A stretch of DNA of 8,272 nucleotides from Flavobacteriaceae bacterium (lineage in GTDB: Bacteria; Bacteroidota; Bacteroidia; Flavobacteriales; Flavobacteriaceae). Of this stretch, positions 1 through 6,784 are shown piece after piece. The notes below the pieces were generated by a model. It saw nothing but the letters and a program-made list of their open reading frames with translations. It did no database searches and was not told where the DNA came from. Both the position numbers and the translations under genes were made by a program. The stretch covers positions 1 through 8,272 of the forward strand of contig WFMU01000417.1 in assembly GCA_015488935.1 (NCBI GenBank). The letters are read 5' to 3'. Numbering within the stretch: the stretch's first letter is position 1; every line of letters begins with the position of its first letter.

Positions 1-2
1 CC

Positions 3-989
3 ACAAAAAACTTCTTTAGAGTAATTAAAAATAATCGTGTTATTCTAATTAATAAAAAGGAAGAAATTCTTTTTTTAGAAAATGAATTTCAAGATATTAT
101 TCCAATTAACGATAGTATTTTTAAAGTTTTAAAAAAAAGAAAATGGGGAATTATCTCCAAAACAAACCAGCCAATTATTCCGATTAAATACGATAAAATA
201 GAAATCGTAAAAAACCCACAAAAAGATATTGTTCTAAATTTGCGTTACGATATAAAAATAGATACGGTACAAAACATGAAACAACCACACTATTTTATCG
301 TAGAAAATAACGCCAAAAAAGGCATCATTACTTTTAGCGGAAAAGAAATTAGCAAACCTATTTACGATAATATACAATGGCAAAATGGCGTTTTTATTAC
401 AACCATAAATCACCAAAAAGGAGCTATAAACAAAAATGGTGTAGAACTATTAAAACCAAAATATACAAAAATACAATGTAGCAAATTTGACAAAGCTTTA
501 GTATATCAAAAAAAGGACAGTACTAGAGTTAAATTTCCCAATAAAAAACCAATACTACTAAACAAAGAGGTTTCTTTTGTAGCATGGTCATCTAAAAAAG
601 GGCAATTTTTCGCTTCAAAAAATAAGGTTAAAGGTGCCATAAATGCCAACAATCAAATTAGTATTCCTTTTACCTACAAAAGATTGTACGATTTAGATAA
701 AAATTACAGCATTGGTATTACCAATTCTGGTGCACAGCTTATTAACAAACAAGGAAAATTAGTACATACAAATTACTATTCTAGCATTAAAATACAATAT
801 TACAAAGACAAGGCTTTATTTTTAGTTAGCAAAAATCTTAAAAATGGCGTTATTAATAGCAATGGATTTTTTGTAATTCCATTAGGTAACTACCAACTAA
901 AATTTACCAAACAAATGCTTTTTAGAGCCGAAAATAATAAAGGCAAATTACTTGGATATTTTGATGCTTCTGGAAAAAAATATTGGTAA
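3..989 (+). CDS. WG-repeat protein, 3' part (5' end outside window)
   Basis: The frame is open from the first complete codon (base 3) to the TAA at 987-989, giving 328 visible residues; the true start lies left of the window. The TTG at 240 is in frame but is not a credible start, because the same repeat pattern continues upstream of it (KWGIISKTNQPIIPIKYDKI around bases 140-210). The visible protein is a chain of about seven degenerate WG-type units of the form (W/K)G-hydrophobic-I-N/D-x-x-G-x-x-hydrophobic-x-P-x-Y-D-x-I: KKGIITFSGKEISKPIYDNI, QKGAINKNGVELLKPKYTKI, VKGAINANNQISIPFTYKRL, KNGVINSNG and a final half unit ending GYFDASGKKYW. Most units have K in place of the name-giving W. WG (KWG) repeats form beta-rich scaffolds; no enzymatic activity is established for them and none is inferred. 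The protein is lysine- and asparagine-rich. The N-terminus, and so any signal peptide, cannot be seen. Family call is firm, function unknown. Confidence 0.85.
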   Translation, partial: TKNFFRVIKNNRVILINKKEEILFLENEFQDIIPINDSIFKVLKKRKWGIISKTNQPIIPIKYDKIEIVKNPQKDIVLNLRYDIKIDTVQNMKQPHYFIVENNAKKGIITFSGKEISKPIYDNIQWQNGVFITTINHQKGAINKNGVELLKPKYTKIQCSKFDKALVYQKKDSTRVKFPNKKPILLNKEVSFVAWSSKKGQFFASKNKVKGAINANNQISIPFTYKRLYDLDKNYSIGITNSGAQLINKQGKLVHTNYYSSIKIQYYKDKALFLVSKNLKNGVINSNGFFVIPLGNYQLKFTKQMLFRAENNKGKLLGYFDASGKKYW

Positions 990-1024
990 TATTCATATTG
1001 CCTTTTGCTCCAATTTTTATTAGC

Positions 1025-1056
1025 AGTAAAGTTGTTATAGTAAAAACAACTTTACT
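1025..1056. other. Perfect 12-bp inverted repeat, hairpin without T-tract
   Basis: AGTAAAGTTGTT (1025-1036) and AACAACTTTACT (1045-1056) are exact reverse complements around an 8-nt loop. An outer pair, TTTTGCT (1003-1009) and AGCAAAA (1061-1067), could extend it with an internal loop between. It lies 35 bp after the stop of the WG-repeat gene and about 90 bp before the next promoter's -7 element. The base after the stem is A, and no T-run follows on either strand, so it is not a textbook intrinsic terminator. It may still end or stabilise the upstream transcript, or be a protein-binding palindrome. The inverted repeat is seen directly; the role is inference. Confidence 0.6.
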
Positions 1057-1122
1057 AAAAAGCAAAATTATTTTATACAAAACTAAAAACAGTATAAATC
1101 CATTAATAATTTAAGACATAAA

Positions 1123-1154
1123 TTTGATTTCTTAAGCAAAGTTTCTTATTTTTG
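1123..1154 (+). promoter_or_regulatory. Bacteroidota-type promoter of the amidase/glycosidase gene
   Basis: TTTG at 1123-1126 (-33 element) is followed after exactly 20 nt by TATTTTTG at 1147-1154, matching the TAnnTTTG -7 consensus of the Bacteroidota primary sigma factor. Transcription would begin near 1160, leaving a short A-rich leader before the ATG at 1184. No Shine-Dalgarno site is present (AACAACAAAAAA precedes the ATG), which is usual for this phylum. Confidence 0.7.
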
Positions 1155-1183
1155 AGGAAATTAACCTTTAAAACAACAAAAAA

Positions 1184-4100
1184 ATGAAAAAATCGATACC
1201 ATTATTTTTGTTGCTTTTTCTTAACATTCCCCTTATATTTTCGCAAGAAAGTAGTTTAGAAATAGTGCAAAACTTTTCGAAAACAAATTACCAAAAATCT
1301 GCTATGAACACGCACAAAGTAAATTATAAGGGAGATGCTCCTTTTGTTATGCTTTCTGCTTACAGTAAAGATTTAAGTTTAACCGAAAGTGTTTCTTTTC
1401 GAATAAAAACGAAAGGAAAATGGTCTAAATGGACTGCTTTTAAAAAACCATTAGATGGCGAAGATTTTGACCGTGTGGTTTTTGATGCCGTATTTATAGA
1501 CACCGCATTTTCAGATATCGAATTCAAATCCAGTAAAATTTTTGAATCCAATATTGTATTTCGATTATACATTCCCGAATTTACCGAAGTTGCTCGAAAA
1601 AGAGCAGCAATTAAGCCAACCACAAGAAATACAACAGCAAACAGAAATGCACAAGGCAATTGTACACAACCAGCATTTCAAGGACGACTAGACTGGTGTC
1701 CGAGCGGAAATTGTACCAAACCAACAGGCGTTTCTATTACACCAACACATATTGTAGTACACCACTCAGCAGGAAATACCACAAGTAATGACTTTGCCGC
1801 AGTAATTAGAGGATATTGGAACTATCACGTAAATACCAGAGGATGGGCAGACATTGGTTACAATTGGCTTATAGACCCAAATGGTGTAATTTATGAAGGT
1901 CGTGGAGACCGTATTCGTGGCGCACACTCGCCATGTATGAATGGTTCTTCCACAGGAATTTGTTTGGTAGGCGAATATACTGCCAATACACCAAACAATA
2001 CTATTATTTCTACTTTAGAAGAAATGATTGCTTGGGATGCTTCCGATAAAAATATCGATATTTTGGCATCTTCGCACAATGCATCGTTAGGACAAGTTAT
2101 AGATAATGTATCTGGACATAGAACTGGTAAAGACATGTATCCTAGTTCTAGCTGTACCTCAACAACATGTCCTGGAAACAATGTGTACAATATGTTGGCA
2201 ACCATACGCACTGCTGCTGCTAATATTCCTTGTTATTCTGGAAATTCGGTAAGCAAACCCCAACTAAATTTAGTAGCACCTTATGGTACAAATGGTGTAA
2301 AAGCATCGTGGACAGCTACAACCGAAGCTGCACGTACTGGCTATCGATTGTACTATGCTACCAACGATACACAAACCACATGGCATCTTGCCGCAAACGA
2401 AAACACCATAAATGCCAATGCAACAAGCGTACAAATAAGCAGTTATGCTAATTTTATAGATATACCTACTTCCGAACCAAAACACTATAAACTAACCGCT
2501 GTTGGTAACGATAATGGAACAACTATAGAAAGTAACGCCTCTGTTATTCTTTCTAAAGCCTCTGGTACAGGTACTGATACCGTTTTAATTGTAGATGGTT
2601 TTGACCGTAGAAACGGAGGTTTTACCAATACAACCAAAGATTTTATTGCAAAATATGTAAATGCCACAGATGCAGCTACAAGTATGAAAGTTGCCTCAAC
2701 AAAAAATGAAAGTGTTATTTCTGGTGCTGTAAATTTAGCCAATTATAAAGCAGTAATTTGGACACTTGGCGATGAATCTACCGTAGATGAAACCTTTTCT
2801 AATACAGAGCAAACCTTACTAAAAACTTATTTAGAAAATGGTGGAAACTTATTTGTGTCTGGAGATGAAGTAGGTTGGGATTTATTCCATAGAGGAACAA
2901 CAAGCGATAAAACTTTTTATAATAATTATTTAAAAGCCACTTACGTGGATGATGGTTCAACAAGCTACAATCCAGCCTCTGGAGTTGCTGCATCCATAAT
3001 GGCAGGACAAACCATTCATTTTAACACCGTAGCATATAGTACATCGTATCCAGATGCCATAAATACCAATGGCGGAACTGTAATATTAAATTATGCACAG
3101 TCAGGTAAAAAAGGAGGTGTCTTTTATCAAGGTAACTTTGGAAGTGCTACAAATAATGGTTCTGTAATGTATTTAGCATTTACACTAGAAACAGCACCAC
3201 AAAGCGAAATGACAACGGTAATAAATATCTTTTTAAATCAACTTACAACATCAAATGCAGCACCAGTTGCTGTAAATGACACCGCACAAACCTTGCAAAA
3301 TACTGCAAAAATAATAGATGTTATTGCAAACGATACAGACGATAATAATAGTATAAATACCTCCAGTTTAACTGTGGTTAGCAATCCAGCACACGGAACA
3401 GCAACAATTGTAAACAACAAAATTACATACACACCAAACAATGGTTATTATGGAAATGATAGTTTTACCTATACCGTACAAGATACTAGTGGCGCAACAT
3501 CTAATGATGCAACGGTTTCTGTAACAGTAGTACAAAATAATCCGGGAACGCCAGTTACAAACGAAGCAGACCCAACACATCCAAAACGCGATATGCGTGG
3601 TGTATGGATTTCAACCGTAGCGAATTTAGATTGGCCATCTTCTGCTTCTGCTTCAAGCGCAACACAAAAAAATGAGCTAATTGCCATGCTCGATGATTTT
3701 AAAGCGAAAGGAATTAATGCTGTATTTTTTCAAGTAAGACCAGCAAGTGATGCACTTTATGCTTCTACCATAGACCCTTGGTCGCATTATTTAACAGGTA
3801 CGCAAGGACAAGCACCATCTCCTTATTACGACCCTTTGAGTTTTGCTATTACCGAAGCACATAATCGCGGTATGGAATTACATGCGTGGATTAATCCGTT
3901 ACGTGTAAATCAAGGAAATTATACTTTGGCTGCATCACATGTTAAAAATCAACATGCCAATTGGATTATGGAAAATGGTTATACCGATTTGTTAAATCCA
4001 GGAATTCCAGCAGCAAGAAATTATGTAGTTTCTGTGGTTAGTGATATTGTTTCGCGCTACGACGTTGATGGTATTCATTTTGACGATTATTTTTATCCGT

Positions 4101-6187
4101 ATGGAGGAACCAGTAATGCTTTAGATGCAAGTGCTTATGCGACTTATAATCCAAATGGATTGAGTAGATCAGATTGGAGAAGAAATAACATCAACCAATT
4201 AATTGCTTCGGTGTATTCGGCAATTCAGCAAAATAATACAGCACAAAACAAGGATGTTGCCTTTGGTGTAAGTCCATTCGGAATATGGAAAAGTGGTACA
4301 CCTCCAGGTATTTCTGGACTATCTGCTTACGATGCTATTTATACCGATGCCCTTGCTTGGTTAAATGCTGGTACGGTAGATTATATTTCGCCACAACTCT
4401 ATTGGAAATTTGGCGGCGGACAAGATTATGCTGCTTTGAGTGCTTGGTGGGACAATCAGGCTGCTGCAAAAAATAGGGTTCACATTCCAGGTTTAGCTTT
4501 ATATCGATTAGATGCTAATAGTAGCAATTGGGCTTCTAGTGAAATTCAAAATCAAGTTAATGAAAATAGAAAATCACAAAATGCTTCTACTTACGGACAA
4601 TTATTTTTTAGAGCGAAAAACTTAAAAGACAATTTGAAAAATATTGGTACAAATTTAAAAAATAGTCAGTATAAATATCCTTCTGTACCTATTAACTTGG
4701 CATGGAAAGAAACTTATGCTCCAAATGCACCAACAAATTTAACTTATAGTGGAAATACTTTGAGCTGGACTGCTCCTGCTGTTGCTTTTGATGGTGATGC
4801 TGCAAGAAAATATATCGTTTATCGCTTTGCTTCTACTGCCGAAGTATCTTCAGCCATCAATAACGGTACAAAAATAGTTGCGGTAGTCGGTACTACTTCT
4901 GTAAATGTACCAGCTTCGTGGACAAATCAACCAAATAACGTTTTTGTAGTTACTGCCTTAGATAATAATAATAACGAAAGTGTGGTTAGTAATACGGTGC
5001 AAGTTTCTGGTGCAGTTTCGTATTGTAATTCACATGGTAATAGTAGTTATTACGAATGGATTAAAGGTGTTAAACTCAATGCTGATAATAAAACTTCTGG
5101 TAACGATGGTGGTTATGCCGATAAAACGAACCTTACGTTTACAGTAGAAAAAGATAGAGATATTGCCATTTTATTACAACCTGGCTATCGTTCTACCGCT
5201 TATAATGAGAATTGGAAAATTTGGGTTGACCTAAATAAAGATGGCGATTTTGATGATGCTGGAGAACAACTATTTGATAATCCTGGTGTTGCAAAAAATA
5301 ATATTTCTGGTACGATTCGAATTCCTGCTGCTACCGCTGTTGGTGTAACTAGAATGCGAGTTAGTATGAATGGCTCTTCTGCCAACTACACTTTAAATCC
5401 GTGTACAACATTTGCTTATGGCGAAGTGGAGGATTATTCCATAAATATTATTCCGAAAAATACCAATAATCCAGATCCTGTTTGTTCTTTAGTTGGAAAT
5501 AATAGTTATTACGAATGGATTGCCAATGTTACCGTGAATGGACAAACAAAAGTTTCTGGTAATGATGGTGGTTATCAAGATTATTCTAGTTTTGTTTTTA
5601 ACCTAAATGCAAATAATACCTATGCCATTTCATTATCTCCTGGTTATCGCTCCACACGCTATAACGAAAATTGGAAAATATGGATAGATTTTAATCAAGA
5701 TGGCGACTTTGCAGATGCTGGAGAGGAATTATACGACAATCCGGGTGTTGCCAAAGGTACAGTTACTGGTACAATTAGTATTCCTTCAAATATTGTAAAC
5801 GGTAATTACAGAATGCGTGTTGGTATGAATGGTTCTTCATCTAATTATACTTTAAATCCATGTGGTAATTTTGCCTATGGCGAAGTGGAGGATTACATGG
5901 TTGCTATTAGCGGAAATACTGCTGCTCGAAGTAGTATTAATCAGATTGAAAATAGTGCTATCATTGCGTATCCTAATCCTGTAAAAGATAACTTGAACAT
6001 TAAAATAATGGAAGGTTATAACAGTATTGCAGTTTACGGAATTAATGGTATGTTACTTTATAAAAAAGAGATACAAAGTAATAGTAAGATACATCATATT
6101 CAAACGAATACTTGGAAAAGTGGTATGTATGTAATTGTTATTCAAGCTGAGAATACCAAGAAAATTTTAAAGGTTATAAAGCAATAA
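1184..6187 (+). CDS. Secreted amidase-GHL10 glycosidase fusion with T9SS sorting domain
   Basis: A 1667-residue exported enzyme. In order: signal peptide 1-20 (lysines, then a leucine-rich core, cleavage near FS|Q); beta-rich accessory domain about 25-135, like those preceding long bacterial amidases; PGRP/Amidase_2 zinc amidase about 182-345, with ligand candidates H193 (VVHHSAG), H312 (SGHRT) and C329 (TTCPGNN) plus GYNWLI and YEGRG motifs; FN3-like 356-457; class I glutamine-amidotransferase-like fold about 465-688 (LENGGNLFVSGDEVGWD) with no cysteine; cadherin-like bacterial Ig 692-784; GHL10/DUF187 TIM-barrel glycosidase about 798-1170 (DMRGVWISTV, FFQVRP, LHAWINPLR, DGIHFDDYFYPY with D962/D967/D968, ISPQLYW); FN3 1179-1275; two GEVED domains 1281-1420 and 1434-1573; T9SS type A sorting domain 1593-1667 (AYPNPVKDNLNI to the basic end). 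Known: such amidases cleave the MurNAc-L-Ala bond, and the GHL10 member E. coli DigH cuts peptide-free glycan strands. Inferred: one polypeptide performs both steps outside the cell or at its surface, on own or foreign peptidoglycan. The gene has its own promoter and terminator. Domain calls are firm; substrate is unproven. Confidence 0.93.
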   Translation: MKKSIPLFLLLFLNIPLIFSQESSLEIVQNFSKTNYQKSAMNTHKVNYKGDAPFVMLSAYSKDLSLTESVSFRIKTKGKWSKWTAFKKPLDGEDFDRVVFDAVFIDTAFSDIEFKSSKIFESNIVFRLYIPEFTEVARKRAAIKPTTRNTTANRNAQGNCTQPAFQGRLDWCPSGNCTKPTGVSITPTHIVVHHSAGNTTSNDFAAVIRGYWNYHVNTRGWADIGYNWLIDPNGVIYEGRGDRIRGAHSPCMNGSSTGICLVGEYTANTPNNTIISTLEEMIAWDASDKNIDILASSHNASLGQVIDNVSGHRTGKDMYPSSSCTSTTCPGNNVYNMLATIRTAAANIPCYSGNSVSKPQLNLVAPYGTNGVKASWTATTEAARTGYRLYYATNDTQTTWHLAANENTINANATSVQISSYANFIDIPTSEPKHYKLTAVGNDNGTTIESNASVILSKASGTGTDTVLIVDGFDRRNGGFTNTTKDFIAKYVNATDAATSMKVASTKNESVISGAVNLANYKAVIWTLGDESTVDETFSNTEQTLLKTYLENGGNLFVSGDEVGWDLFHRGTTSDKTFYNNYLKATYVDDGSTSYNPASGVAASIMAGQTIHFNTVAYSTSYPDAINTNGGTVILNYAQSGKKGGVFYQGNFGSATNNGSVMYLAFTLETAPQSEMTTVINIFLNQLTTSNAAPVAVNDTAQTLQNTAKIIDVIANDTDDNNSINTSSLTVVSNPAHGTATIVNNKITYTPNNGYYGNDSFTYTVQDTSGATSNDATVSVTVVQNNPGTPVTNEADPTHPKRDMRGVWISTVANLDWPSSASASSATQKNELIAMLDDFKAKGINAVFFQVRPASDALYASTIDPWSHYLTGTQGQAPSPYYDPLSFAITEAHNRGMELHAWINPLRVNQGNYTLAASHVKNQHANWIMENGYTDLLNPGIPAARNYVVSVVSDIVSRYDVDGIHFDDYFYPYGGTSNALDASAYATYNPNGLSRSDWRRNNINQLIASVYSAIQQNNTAQNKDVAFGVSPFGIWKSGTPPGISGLSAYDAIYTDALAWLNAGTVDYISPQLYWKFGGGQDYAALSAWWDNQAAAKNRVHIPGLALYRLDANSSNWASSEIQNQVNENRKSQNASTYGQLFFRAKNLKDNLKNIGTNLKNSQYKYPSVPINLAWKETYAPNAPTNLTYSGNTLSWTAPAVAFDGDAARKYIVYRFASTAEVSSAINNGTKIVAVVGTTSVNVPASWTNQPNNVFVVTALDNNNNESVVSNTVQVSGAVSYCNSHGNSSYYEWIKGVKLNADNKTSGNDGGYADKTNLTFTVEKDRDIAILLQPGYRSTAYNENWKIWVDLNKDGDFDDAGEQLFDNPGVAKNNISGTIRIPAATAVGVTRMRVSMNGSSANYTLNPCTTFAYGEVEDYSINIIPKNTNNPDPVCSLVGNNSYYEWIANVTVNGQTKVSGNDGGYQDYSSFVFNLNANNTYAISLSPGYRSTRYNENWKIWIDFNQDGDFADAGEELYDNPGVAKGTVTGTISIPSNIVNGNYRMRVGMNGSSSNYTLNPCGNFAYGEVEDYMVAISGNTAARSSINQIENSAIIAYPNPVKDNLNIKIMEGYNSIAVYGINGMLLYKKEIQSNSKIHHIQTNTWKSGMYVIVIQAENTKKILKVIKQ
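5021..5902 (+). repeat. In-frame tandem duplication encoding two GEVED domains
   Basis: Two 141-residue units (protein 1281-1420 and 1434-1573) align without a gap at a constant offset of 153 residues (459 nt); a hand alignment gives about 88 identical positions, near 62%. Shared blocks include SYYEWI, SGNDGGY, PGYRST, YNENWKIW, DNPGVAK, NYTLNPC and FAYGEVEDY. Each unit has an acidic loop of Ca-binding type (DLNKDGDFDDAGE and DFNQDGDFADAGE) and its own cysteine pair (C1281/C1407 and C1434/C1560), suggesting one disulfide per unit. The DNA has diverged more than a recent duplication would. The likely role is stalk or substrate adhesion before the sorting domain (inference). Confidence 0.85.
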
Positions 6188-6210
6188 TTTATATCTAATT
6201 TTAAGTATCT

Positions 6211-6253
6211 AAGAGACTGTTTGAAACGTAATTTCAGATAGTCTCTTTTTTTT
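6211..6253 (+). terminator. Intrinsic terminator of the amidase/glycosidase gene
   Basis: The 5' arm 6212-6226 (AGAGACTGTTTGAAA) pairs with 6232-6246 (TTTCAGATAGTCTCT): 15 bp including two G-U wobbles, with loop CGTAA. The 3' arm runs into eight T residues (6246-6253). It lies 24 bp after the stop at 6187 and points rightwards; the opposite strand has no matching T-run. It separates the large gene from the lipoprotein gene. Confidence 0.85.
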
Positions 6254-6288
6254 CTTATTTTTCGGATTTACTACGAAACAAATAAAAG

Positions 6289-6774
6289 ATGAAAAAATCA
6301 ATTCTTATTATCGCTATTTTTATGTTGATGGGTTCTTGTAACTCCAACAAAAAAGAAACAAATCTGCCTAAAAAGGCTTCTAATGTTACTACTACAAACA
6401 ATTTTAAAGCAAAAAATAAAGCCTTAGTAACGCAATATTTTACCTATTTTAATAAACACGATTGGCAAAATATGGCAAATATGTACACAAAAACTGCCAA
6501 TTTTAAAGACCCTTCACTCGGTGTAGGTATTGTAAAACAAACTCGTGAACAAATCGTAAAAAAATACAAAGAGTTACAAGCTGTCTTTTCGGATATTAGT
6601 GATGAAGTGATACAGATTTACCCTTCTGGCAACAACCATATTATCGTTGAATTTGTTTCTAGAGGTACTGCTCCTGATGGTTCTAAATTTGAATTACCAA
6701 TTTGTACTATTTTTACTATTGAAAATGGTTTAATTTCCAAAGATTTTAGCTATTTCGATAATTTTGAAGAGTAG
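6289..6774 (+). CDS. SnoaL/NTF2-like lipoprotein
   Basis: A 161-residue small lipoprotein. The N-terminus MKKSILIIAIFMLMGSC is a type II signal peptide with lipobox MGSC and C17 as the lipidated residue. After C17 comes a polar linker (NSNKKETNLPKK), without the acidic surface-export signal known from some Bacteroidota lipoproteins, so the periplasmic side of a membrane is as likely as the cell surface. Residues about 45-160 form a SnoaL-like/NTF2-like cone-barrel domain: a starting helix (VTQYFTYFNKHDWQNMANMYTKTANFKDPS), a middle helix (TREQIVKKYKELQAVFSDI) and strands ending IENGLISKDFSYFD. This is the common layout of the ester-cyclase/polyketide-cyclase-like superfamily, but most members have no known reaction and no substrate is assigned. 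It follows the upstream terminator and has no close downstream partner; its stop is 10 bp from that of convergent rarA. The start fits the lipobox spacing, and the leader AATAAAAG has no clear ribosome binding site. Confidence 0.85.
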   Translation: MKKSILIIAIFMLMGSCNSNKKETNLPKKASNVTTTNNFKAKNKALVTQYFTYFNKHDWQNMANMYTKTANFKDPSLGVGIVKQTREQIVKKYKELQAVFSDISDEVIQIYPSGNNHIIVEFVSRGTAPDGSKFELPICTIFTIENGLISKDFSYFDNFEE

Positions 6775-6784
6775 TTAACGTTAT

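Noticed and set aside
1360..3687. Minus-strand ORFs of 64-106 codons opposite the large enzyme gene
   Set aside because: They lie wholly inside a gene with clear domains, show no recognisable motifs, and have low-complexity or cysteine-rich composition typical of antisense shadow frames.
6256..6263. Promoter -7 element (TATTTTTC) for the lipoprotein gene
   Set aside because: It differs from TAnnTTTG at the last base, and no TTG lies at the expected distance upstream (the nearest TTTG, 6220-6223, is 32 nt away, inside the terminator stem). Possible but too weak to annotate.
6776..6783. TAACGTTA palindrome between the convergent stop codons
   Set aside because: Only 8 bp, no loop and no T-run, so it cannot act as a hairpin terminator; chance is sufficient in AT-rich DNA.
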